Assembly (NCBI GenBank): GCA_022705365.1
Contig: JAKJEP010000068.1
Span: 1 to 12,443 of the forward strand
DNA length: 12,443 nt
From: Planctomycetota bacterium
Lineage (GTDB): Bacteria; Planctomycetota; Phycisphaerae; Sedimentisphaerales; SM23-30
Reading direction: 5' to 3'
Of the stretch, positions 1-7,600 are shown piece by piece (the first letter of the stretch is position 1; every line of letters begins with the position of its first letter). The notes beneath the pieces are model-generated. The model had not been told where the DNA came from. It did no database searches and saw only the letters and a program-made list of their open reading frames with translations. Position numbers and translations under genes: made by a program.

Positions 1-883
1 TCCCATCCGCTCCCGCCGCCAGACCCGCCAGCGCCAGCTTCGCCACCAGATCCCGCCGTCCCGCCGCATGGGAAGGATCCACAATCACCGGCAGATGCGA
101 ATCGTTTTTCGCCAGCGCAATCGCGCTGACATCCAGCGTAAAACGCACTTCCGTTTCAAAGCCCCGGCTCCCCCGCTCGCACAAGACCACCTGATTATTG
201 CCTTCGCTGAGAATATACTCCGCACTCATCAGCCAGTCCTGCACCGTATTGCTGGCCCCCCGCTTCAGCAGCACCGGCTTCTTCGTCTTGCCGATCTCCG
301 CCAGCAGCACAAAATTCTGCATATTCCGCGCCCCCACCTGCAGCATGTCCGCATACCGGCCCACCATTTCCACGTTCCGCGGATCGGTCACTTCTGTAAC
401 CACCGGCAGCCCGAACCGGTCGCTGCATTCCCGCAAAATCTTCAAACCCTCCTCCCCCAATCCCTGAAAACTGTACGGGCTGGTCCGCGGCTTGAACGCC
501 CCGCCCCGCAGCATATTGGCTCCGCTCTCCTGGGCCGTCTTCGCCAGTTGCAGGCAGCTCTCCCGGCTCTCCACTGCACACGGTCCGGCGATCAATCCAT
601 AATGCCCCCGCCCGATTCGCACCGACCCCACCTGCACCACCGAACCCTCCGGGTGAAAATCCCGGCTGGCCAGCTTATACGGCTTCATAATCGGCAATAC
701 ATTTTCCACCCCCTCGATGCTCAGCAGTTGGTCCGGAAAGATCGGCTTCTCTTCCCCGATCGCCCCGATAATCGTCCGGAACTCCCCCTTCGATATATGC
801 GCACGCAGCCCCAGTTGCTCGATTCGAGCTACGACCTGCTCCGTCACTTTCTCCGGGGCTCCGGCACGCAATATAACCAGCAT
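1..883 (-). CDS. aroF: 3-deoxy-7-phosphoheptulonate (DAHP) synthase, type I-beta, 3' end cut by window edge
   Basis: Catalyses the first step of the shikimate pathway: phosphoenolpyruvate plus erythrose 4-phosphate gives DAHP, in the cytoplasm. I translated 294 residues from the ATG at 883 to the left edge; no stop is reached, so the last few dozen residues are missing. Residues 1-70 look like the ferredoxin-like regulatory domain (start MLVILRAGAP) found ahead of the barrel in Thermotoga/Bacillus-type enzymes. The barrel shows GPCAVES (100-106), RGGAFKPRTSPYSFQG (126-141), TEVTDPRN, LLKRG and DPSHAAGRR (269-277). Cys102 and His272 are the expected metal ligands; the remaining Glu and Asp ligands should lie beyond the edge. 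An AAGGA Shine-Dalgarno (890-894) sits 6 nt before the ATG. The gene starts 19 bp after the pheA stop, so the two are almost certainly one operon. The regulatory domain suggests feedback control by an aromatic amino acid (family knowledge). Confidence 0.95.
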   Translation of the reverse strand, partial: MLVILRAGAPEKVTEQVVARIEQLGLRAHISKGEFRTIIGAIGEEKPIFPDQLLSIEGVENVLPIMKPYKLASRDFHPEGSVVQVGSVRIGRGHYGLIAGPCAVESRESCLQLAKTAQESGANMLRGGAFKPRTSPYSFQGLGEEGLKILRECSDRFGLPVVTEVTDPRNVEMVGRYADMLQVGARNMQNFVLLAEIGKTKKPVLLKRGASNTVQDWLMSAEYILSEGNNQVVLCERGSRGFETEVRFTLDVSAIALAKNDSHLPVIVDPSHAAGRRDLVAKLALAGLAAGADG

Positions 884-902
884 CGTCTATCCTTCTCTCA
901 CT

Positions 903-1982
903 CTACAGCACTTCAATCGCCCGGGGAAAACTGCCCAGTATGCTCAACTGCAAACAATGTTTTTTCGCACAGGCGATAGCCGCTGTTACATTTTTATCAA
1001 TCTGATGACCCTGGCAATCCACAAAAAAGTAATATTCCCTTTCCCGCTTCTTGCTCGGCCGCGATTCAATATTCGTTAAATTCACCTTATTCTGCTGAAA
1101 CTCCTTCAGCACATCCACCAGCGCCCCCGCTTTGTGGGCCGTGCTGAACACAATCGAGGTTTTGTCATCCCCCGTCGGCCGGGCCGGTTCCCGTCCAATC
1201 ACAAAAAACCGCGTCACATTATTCGCCACATCTTCGATATTCTGGCATACCACCTTCAGGTTGTACAATTCCGCCGCCATCGCCGCCCCGATGGCCGCCG
1301 TCTTCGGCTCTTCCGCAGCCTTCTTGGCCGCCTGGGCGCTGGATGCCGTCGCAATCGTCTCCACCCGCGGCATCGTCTCGCTCAGCCATTGATGGCATTG
1401 TGTGAACACCTCCGGCTTCGAATAAATCGTCCGGATTTCGTCCATCGCGCAGTTGGCCAGCAGATTATGATGCACCGCCAGCAGAACCTCCCCGCAGATC
1501 AGTACCGACGAATCAATCAGCGAATCCAGTGTCTCGATAATCCCCCCCGCCAGCGAATTCTCCACTGGTACGATCCCCAGATCGCAATGCTCCCGGTCAA
1601 TCTCATTAAATACCCCGCGAATATCCGCCAGCGGTTCATACTCGACGCACTGCCCGAATTTCAGCAGCGCCGCTGTATGCGAAAAACTCCCTTCCGGTCC
1701 CAGATACGCAATCCGCAGCGGCTTTTCCAGATAAAACGACCCGCTCATCAGCTCCCGATAAATCGCCAGCAGACAGCGGTCCGGCAGCGGCCCTGTATTA
1801 TGTGCCTTGACCTTGCTCAGCACCGCCCGTTCCCGGTCCGGCGCGTAAATCGGCGGGGCGTTGCGGTCCGCCATCTTGATCTTGCCGACCTCAACCACCA
1901 CCTTCGCCCGTTCATTGATTAAATGAACCAGCTCCTGGTCTATCGCATCTATCTTTTGTCGTAATTCTTCCAGTGAACTCAC
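903..1982 (-). CDS. pheA: Bifunctional chorismate mutase / prephenate dehydratase (P-protein)
   Basis: Converts chorismate to prephenate and then to phenylpyruvate, the committed route to phenylalanine. The 359 residues are normal for a P-protein. Residues 1-85 are an AroQ-type chorismate mutase helix bundle (Arg8, Arg25, Lys36, and Arg50-Glu51 in PDRER). Residues 89-265 are the prephenate dehydratase domain (IAYLGPEGSFSH, VPVENSLAG, and NNVTRFFVIG at 254-263 with the catalytic-type Thr-Arg-Phe). Residues 270-350 are an ACT domain with GALV (286-289) and ESRP (306-309), the motifs that form the phenylalanine site in this family, so feedback inhibition by Phe is expected. The start is GTG at 1982; no ATG lies near the N-terminus, and this start gives the full first mutase helix. 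The Shine-Dalgarno is poor. A promoter about 70 nt upstream (2052-2080) probably drives pheA-aroF. Confidence 0.95.
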   Translation of the reverse strand: MSSLEELRQKIDAIDQELVHLINERAKVVVEVGKIKMADRNAPPIYAPDRERAVLSKVKAHNTGPLPDRCLLAIYRELMSGSFYLEKPLRIAYLGPEGSFSHTAALLKFGQCVEYEPLADIRGVFNEIDREHCDLGIVPVENSLAGGIIETLDSLIDSSVLICGEVLLAVHHNLLANCAMDEIRTIYSKPEVFTQCHQWLSETMPRVETIATASSAQAAKKAAEEPKTAAIGAAMAAELYNLKVVCQNIEDVANNVTRFFVIGREPARPTGDDKTSIVFSTAHKAGALVDVLKEFQQNKVNLTNIESRPSKKREREYYFFVDCQGHQIDKNVTAAIACAKKHCLQLSILGSFPRAIEVL

Positions 1983-2051
1983 GTACCGGACACCAAACCG
2001 TTATTTTTTCATACCTAAATGGCTTTTCTGACAAGCCGTTACAAACCCATT

Positions 2052-2080
2052 CTTATAACAGTCTGACCACTCTTCGTCAA
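2052..2080 (-). promoter_or_regulatory. Sigma70-type promoter for pheA-aroF
   Basis: Reading the minus strand, TTGACG (2080-2075) is followed after exactly 17 bp by TATAAG (2057-2052); each hexamer matches consensus at 5 of 6 positions. Transcription would begin near 2045, leaving a leader of about 63 nt before the GTG start at 1982. The leader contains a small GGCTT/AAGCC stem (2021-2037) but no run of Phe codons, so a classical leader-peptide attenuator is not supported. A second minus-strand TATAAT lies at 2173-2168 but has no good -35 partner. Confidence 0.6.
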
Positions 2081-2313
2081 GCTGAAAATAACCGCTTTAA
2101 ACGAAAGCTATTACAAATATATTTCTCCCACACTAACTATAAATCCCTTTTATATAGGCACTTACATATTATACACCCATCCTGCGGCCACCCCGCCATT
2201 CCCTTTTCGATACAATCCCCGTAAAATATCCTCCAAAATTGACGGAATCGCCAAACGTTGATTTTGACTTCCCAAAACAGCTCTGGCTCCCCAATAACAA
2301 GGGGCCGAAGAGC

Positions 2314-2333
2314 TTTTGACGCTGGCGTCAAAA
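2314..2333. promoter_or_regulatory. Perfect inverted repeat ahead of the U32 gene, possible operator
   Basis: TTTTGACGC and GCGTCAAAA are exact reverse complements separated by TG. The pair is centred about 25 bp before the ATG at 2349. The arms and short spacer fit a dimeric regulator site better than a terminator, since there is no GC-rich stem with a following U run and no upstream gene on this strand to terminate. It also overlaps a possible -35 hexamer at 2316-2321. A weak outer GCCG/CGGC pair (2304-2307, 2335-2338) could extend it as an RNA hairpin. The cognate regulator is unknown. Confidence 0.5.
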
Positions 2334-2348
2334 ACGGCTGTAGTTTAT

Positions 2349-4178
2349 ATGAACAAAAGTAAAATAGAATTGCTTTCTCCCGCCGGCAATCTGCCCGCTG
2401 CCATCGCCGCCATCCGATGCGGTGCCGATGCCGTCTATATCGGCCCCTCCCGCTTCAGTGCCCGCGAAGCTGCCGCCAATTCCATCGATGATATCGCCCG
2501 AGTGATTGACTTCGCTCATCTCTATTTCGTCCGCGTCTATGCCGCCGTCAATACCCTCCTGTACGACCATGAACTTCCCATTGCGGAAAAACTTATTCAT
2601 TCCCTCTACAACCGGGGCATTGACGGCCTGATTATCCAGGATCCGGGCCTGCTGGAACTGGACCTGCCCCCCATCCCCCTCATCGCCAGCACCCAGATGC
2701 ACAACGACACCCTGGAAAAAGTTCAGTTCCTCGAAGCCGTCGGCTTCTCCCGCGCCATCCTCGCCCGCGAACTAACCCTGGACCAGATAGCCAATATCCG
2801 CCGCCATACCTCCATTGAACTGGAATGCTTCGTCCACGGCGCCCTCTGTGTGAGCATGAGCGGCCAGTGCTACGCCAGCTATGCCCTCGGCGGCCGCAGC
2901 GGCAATCGCGGACAATGTGCCCAGCCGTGCCGCAAGCTCTACCGCCTTACTAATCAGCAGGGACAAACGCTCGGTCCCGACCGCTATTACCTCTCCTTGA
3001 AGGATTTGAACCTCGCCCAGTATCTCGGCGACCTCCTCGACGCCGGCATCACCTCCTTCAAAATCGAAGGCCGCCTCAAAAATCCGGAATACGTGGCCAA
3101 TATAACCGCTTACTATCGCCGGCAATTAGATGACATCCTGCTCCGCCGCAATCTCCGCAAAGCCTCCAGCGGCAATATCCTTCTCGGCTTTTCCCCTCAC
3201 CCAGCCAAAACCTTTAACCGCGGTTTCACTGACTACGGCCTCACGAACTCTCCCTCGCAGATGGGCTCGCTGGACACCCCCAAATCCGTTGGTGAAAAAA
3301 TCGGTACCGTCCGCCGGATCGCGCGGAATTATTTTGAGTTGGATAATCCCCACGATCTCCATAACGCCGACGGCATCTGTTTTTTTGACCCTCACCACCA
3401 CCTGCTCGGCACCGTCATCAATGGTGTGGACGGTGCCAAAGTCTATCCCCAAAAAATGGTTGCCCTGACTCCGGGCACGAAAATCTTCCGCAATTACGAC
3501 CATCCATTTCATAAGCAGCTAAAGACAATCCCCGCCCAGCGGAAAATCACTCTTCGGATGCGCCTCTACGAAATCCCGCAGGGCATAGCATTGGAAGGCA
3601 TCGACGAAGACGGCCTCTCCGCCACGGTAACAGTGGAACACCCCAAAGAACCGGCCAAAAATCCGGACGCCGCACGCCGGAATATTACACAGCAACTGCA
3701 AAAACTGGGGCAGACCCTCTTTATCTGCACCGCCGTCACCCTCGACCTGCAAACCATCTGCTTCTTCCCCGTCTCCCTGCTGAATCGGCTGCGAAATGAT
3801 CTGACAGAAGCCCTGCTGAAAGTCCGTCTCCAAAACCGCTCCTTACAGCCCGGCGGCGTCATAAAAAACAATGTACCTTATCCCTTATCTGTGCTTGATT
3901 TTCGCGGCAACGTCCTCAACGACCGGGCCAGGGCCTTTTACCGCCGTCATGGTGTCACTAAAATAGATCCCGCCGCCGAATCCGGCCTGGACCTCAACGG
4001 CCAACCGCTCATGCACACCAAATTCTGCCTGCGCCGCCAGCTAAACCTCTGCCCCGGATCCCACCCCGGCCAGCCCGCCGCCCCCCTGATTCTCACGGAC
4101 CAGGAAAACCACCGTCTGGAACTCCGCTTCCGCTGCGGCCCCTGCGGTTCCTGCGGCATGGACCTCTTCCTGAAATAA
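2349..4178 (+). CDS. U32 family protein with DUF3656-type middle region, RlhA-like (23S rRNA cytidine hydroxylation)
   Basis: A 609-residue protein annotated in databases as peptidase U32. Members with this layout include E. coli RlhA (YdcP), needed for 5-hydroxycytidine at 23S rRNA C2501, and U32 proteins generally act in RNA or cofactor hydroxylation. The N-terminal barrel begins ELLSPAGN (7-14) and has the family segments GADAVYIG (25-32), NTL and STQMHN (114-119). The cysteine set C167, C174, C190, C194 (ALCVSMSGQC, GQCAQPC) fits an iron-sulfur cluster site. FKIEGRLKNPEYV (237-249) closes the U32 domain. Residues about 370-500 match the DUF3656-like position. A C-terminal cysteine group (C560, C568, C596, C599, C602) follows. 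I chose ATG 2349 over an in-frame TTG at 2316 because it fits the family N-terminus and keeps the palindrome outside the gene; no Shine-Dalgarno is visible. It stands alone, convergent with the next gene. The exact RNA substrate is an inference. Confidence 0.9.
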   Translation: MNKSKIELLSPAGNLPAAIAAIRCGADAVYIGPSRFSAREAAANSIDDIARVIDFAHLYFVRVYAAVNTLLYDHELPIAEKLIHSLYNRGIDGLIIQDPGLLELDLPPIPLIASTQMHNDTLEKVQFLEAVGFSRAILARELTLDQIANIRRHTSIELECFVHGALCVSMSGQCYASYALGGRSGNRGQCAQPCRKLYRLTNQQGQTLGPDRYYLSLKDLNLAQYLGDLLDAGITSFKIEGRLKNPEYVANITAYYRRQLDDILLRRNLRKASSGNILLGFSPHPAKTFNRGFTDYGLTNSPSQMGSLDTPKSVGEKIGTVRRIARNYFELDNPHDLHNADGICFFDPHHHLLGTVINGVDGAKVYPQKMVALTPGTKIFRNYDHPFHKQLKTIPAQRKITLRMRLYEIPQGIALEGIDEDGLSATVTVEHPKEPAKNPDAARRNITQQLQKLGQTLFICTAVTLDLQTICFFPVSLLNRLRNDLTEALLKVRLQNRSLQPGGVIKNNVPYPLSVLDFRGNVLNDRARAFYRRHGVTKIDPAAESGLDLNGQPLMHTKFCLRRQLNLCPGSHPGQPAAPLILTDQENHRLELRFRCGPCGSCGMDLFLK

Positions 4179-4191
4179 TCCCGTTCATTTT

Positions 4192-4659
4192 TTATTCAGC
4201 AATAATTCTCAGGCATAACCAGTCCAGCTCAAAGGGGGCCGTAATAGTCTGCCCCAATACCCGGACTGCCGGAATTGGTTCCGTACAGATCAGTCCGTAT
4301 TTGTGATCGCTGTTGCGCTGGGCAAAACCGGCCTCGGTGAACCGGACTTTTCCGATATATCCGCTGGAAGCCGCAAAATCATCATCGGTAAAGTAGATGA
4401 AATCCGCTCCGGGATGGATGGCCGTTGCCGCAATGGTCCCCCGGTAGCTGCCCCGTACCTTCAGCAGTTCAATATTCCCATCACCGAACTGGTCCTCCAG
4501 ATCGCCCATGCGTCCATTGACACCAAGATCCGCGCCGGCCAGAAGCATATTATCCAAACAATCGCCCCGCACTATGATTCGCCCGCAGTTACGCCCGGTC
4601 GCCGGCGGCGGAAACCGATATATTCTCCGCTCGCCGCACTTGGACTGCCTCGATATCAC
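4192..4659 (-). pseudogene. C-terminal continuation of the LEPR-XLL protein, displaced by a +1 frame change
   Basis: The useful part of this frame runs from about 4597 down to the TAA at 4192. It gives 133 residues beginning RNCGRIIVRGDCLDNMLLAG, which carry on the beta-repeat style of the preceding frame (ENISVSAAG) without a gap. It ends in VRVLGQTITAPFELDW, a terminal block that makes sense only as the end of the larger protein. The stretch between 4659 and about 4597 is a shadow of the upstream frame, and its GTG at 4659 is not a believable start. Removing one base of the C run at 4594-4596 (GGG on the coding strand) joins the frames into about 1,430 residues. The cause could be a natural frameshift mutation, a sequencing or assembly indel or, less likely, recoding. 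The stop is 13 bp from the convergent U32 stop, and no terminator hairpin is visible between them. Confidence 0.75.
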
Positions 4660-7600
4660 CGGCTGAGCGAATTACATTATCCGCCATCTTCCGGCAGGAA
4701 ATAGTGCCGACCGCATCCGCAAAGACATCAGCAGAAATCGTGCCCTGCCTGACATGCAGACAACCTAATAGCGAGGCCACCTCCAGCCGCCCTGAAAAAT
4801 CCCCCTTCGCAACTACCAGATTTTCCAGATTCCCTTCCGTGATATTAAGGTTCCCCTGCATATCCCCATTCTGTATCGTAATTTTCCCGGCACTGCCTGC
4901 CGAAATAGTGCTTCCGGCAAAACTTGCCATATGTAACACCGCCAGATGTCCATCCACCTGAATAACCGCATCGGTTCCTACGGAACCGGTAGTCAGCCGA
5001 ACCCCTTCCGCATGGGCCTGGACATCTACGAAGGCTTCGGCGGCTATCGATCCCAGTGAAATTTGATGTACCTGACCCTCGGCAACCAGCCGCCCGGTAA
5101 TCTGCACATATTTGCCTTCCAGAATATTCAGAGGCCCGTCGATAAGAATCTCGCCCACCAACACCGTACCGCCGGCCCGGCTCGACTGAATTTTTAGATT
5201 TGTCTCTTCCGTTGTACCGGTCACCAGAATCGTTTCAATCTTGTTGGCGGAACCAACTTCGGCCCCAAAAACCATCTGTACTTGACCGGGTCCTGAAAGC
5301 CGAACCGTTAGTTTATGTCCGCTTTCATCCGTATAATGATACGATTGGTCATGCTGGAGAACCGCTGCCGGAACTACCCAAAATTCCTGCACCGCCGTCT
5401 CCGCCAGCCCGTTACCCGCCAGATCCGTTACCTCTTTCTCCGCCAAAACCATCAGCCGATACCGGTCCGGCTCTATCGCGGAGATCCCCGTAGCTGTTTG
5501 GGGCGCTGATAGCAATATCGCTCGGCCCGCCGCATGATACGCAATGCTCGAAAAATGTATTTCGGTCTCGTTGCCGTTACCGAAGATTCCGTCCCCTCCG
5601 GCTCCCACCAGACGATAATTGCCGGCGGCGACAATGCTTTCCGCATCTATATTGGCTTCCGAAAAAATCACGCGAATTTCACCTGGCCCCTGATTATGAT
5701 ACAGAGAATTCACCTCTATGTCCGCTACGGCCGGAGACGTACTATCGTAAACGAAACTGCCCAGGCTTGACCAGACGGATTGATTCCCGACGGCATCCGC
5801 GGCTTGGGCCGCCAATTGATTTGGTCCTTCCCGGATAAGGCTCTCCGGAATCACCGTAGCATAAATGCCCGGCGCAATCTCCGTCGCCAGGCCCACGGAG
5901 GACCCATTGCAAAATACTTCCACAGAAACACCTGCTTCTGCACTAACCCGAACGTTCAGCGGAGCAAGGCAGGTAATCGCATCCTCGCTGTAGCGGCCGC
6001 TGTCCGAAATCTCTGCCAGTACCGGCGCCGCCGGAATAGCCGGGGCCACCGTATCTATGGAGAATTCCAGCATAAGAATCCCCTGATCGCACAATGGGTC
6101 TGACTGGGAAACGGTTTCAGCCGCCCGTGCCGGATTACCGGCCCAGTCACGCAGGGAAGCCGCCGGATCAATCACCAGTCGATACGCATCATCCGCTACC
6201 TCTTCATCCAGCCGCAACCGAACACACTGGCTGGCAGGTTCAAAATCAAATTCGGCGATGGGAATCACATATTCATTTCCCTCCCCGAACGAACCGTCGC
6301 CGCCGGCACCCCAAAGGGCAAATCCCTCCCCGCCGGCCAGGGCGGTCAGATCGAGTATATCGGTATCCAGAAACAGACTCAGCGTATCGACGGTTTGTGC
6401 AATTGAGCCGCAGGGGTAGTACCTTTGCAGCACGGGGGCGATGGTATCTACCGTCAGCAGCAGCGGTGCACTCCGCCCGACGTTTCCCGCCGGATCCGTA
6501 CTGATGATCTCAATCTGGTTAAGGCCTTCCGCTAAATCATTGGCGGAAAACGAAAAAGTCCAGTTTCCTGATTCATCGGCCTCTGCGGTTCCTGCTTCCA
6601 TCCCGGCCACTAAAATTTGGACGATACTATCCGGTGCGGCGTTGCCGGTAATCTGCGGATCCGTATGGTTGATATGGCATTGCCCGGCAGGCGTGATAAC
6701 TCCGATACCCGGTAGTAATGCCGGTGTGGTTGGCGTCTGCCCCTCGGATTCCAGGATAATTTGCAGGATTGCGGACGAGGCCGAAAGATTGCCGGCCAAA
6801 TCCGTCGCACGAACGGAAACTTCATTGGTACCGGTTACCAGGGCGCCGGTTGCAAACGTGCAGGACCAGTAACCCTCTGCCGACGCGGTAAGCTGGGCAA
6901 CATATCCGCCGTTCAGATACAAATCCACCAGGGCAAATGGTTCCGTAGTCCCTTCGACCGTCGGTGTCGGCAGTGAGGTTATATGGTCATGGTTGCTGAC
7001 GCCGGTATCGCTGCCGGGCTGCAAATTCACAATCCCCGCAATCGGCGCCGTGGTGTCCAGCGTAACCGCCAGGTCCGCCGAATCACTGGAGATATTTCCC
7101 GCCGTATCGATGCAATAGACATCCAGCAGGTTATCCCCTTCCGCCAGGTCCCCGCTGGAGAGAGTAAAGCTGTAAGCCCCCGTCATATCCGCCATGGTGG
7201 AAGTACAATCCGCCCCGTTGATCCGCAGCCATACCGTACTGAGGGCCTCCGCCGCTCCGGCCGGTCCGCTCACGATTACTTCCGATATATTGGTCAGGTT
7301 ATCCAGGTGGCTCCGCCCTGAATCGCTGGCCGCCGCAAGGTCCGGTACAGCGGGAATCGGGATACCGCGGTCCAGCACCAGGGACAAATCCGCGGAATCG
7401 GGGGATATATTCCCTGCTCTGTCCACATAGTAAATATCTACCAGATTGGCTCCCTCTGCCAGATCTCCCGCTTGCGCGGTCACGGAATAATTTCCGCTTC
7501 CATCTGCTGTAGTACTGCGCCGGTTCTCTCCGCCAACCCGCAGCCATACCGTTGCCCCGGTTTCTGCCGTGCCGGTGAAAACCGCATTGGCAGTATGGGT

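Larger units (their letters stand above)
1983..2348. other. Divergent intergenic region between pheA and the U32 gene
   Basis: This 366-bp spacer is A+T-richer than its neighbours and has no credible ORF of its own. It holds the pheA promoter (2052-2080), a weak stem in the pheA leader (2021-2037) and a perfect palindrome at 2314-2333. On the plus strand I see no strong -35/-10 pair. One possibility is TTGACG at 2316-2321 with TGTAGT at 2339-2344 (17-bp gap), which would give a nearly leaderless U32 transcript. Confidence 0.7.

Noticed and set aside
68..979. Plus-strand frame opposite the DAHP synthase, rich in R, H, P and Q
   Set aside because: It is a shadow of aroF and the end of pheA. 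The minus-strand translation carries full DAHP synthase motifs.
2001..2012. Three-codon ORF (Met-Lys-Lys-stop) in the pheA leader as an attenuation peptide
   Set aside because: It contains no Phe codons and is too short; no terminator-antiterminator pair follows. Probably chance in an A-rich stretch.
2314..2333. Palindrome read as a rho-independent terminator
   Set aside because: No gene upstream on either strand ends here, since both flanking genes diverge, and the arms are not followed by a long T run.
2316..2348. TTG start for the U32 protein adding 11 residues
   Set aside because: The added residues are not family-like, and the stretch contains the palindrome. ATG 2349 fits the U32 N-terminus.
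4589..4600. Programmed +1 frameshift of the prfB kind
   Set aside because: The P-site codon GCG would have to re-pair on CGT, which is unfavourable, and there is no correctly spaced internal Shine-Dalgarno. An indel in the G run is simpler.
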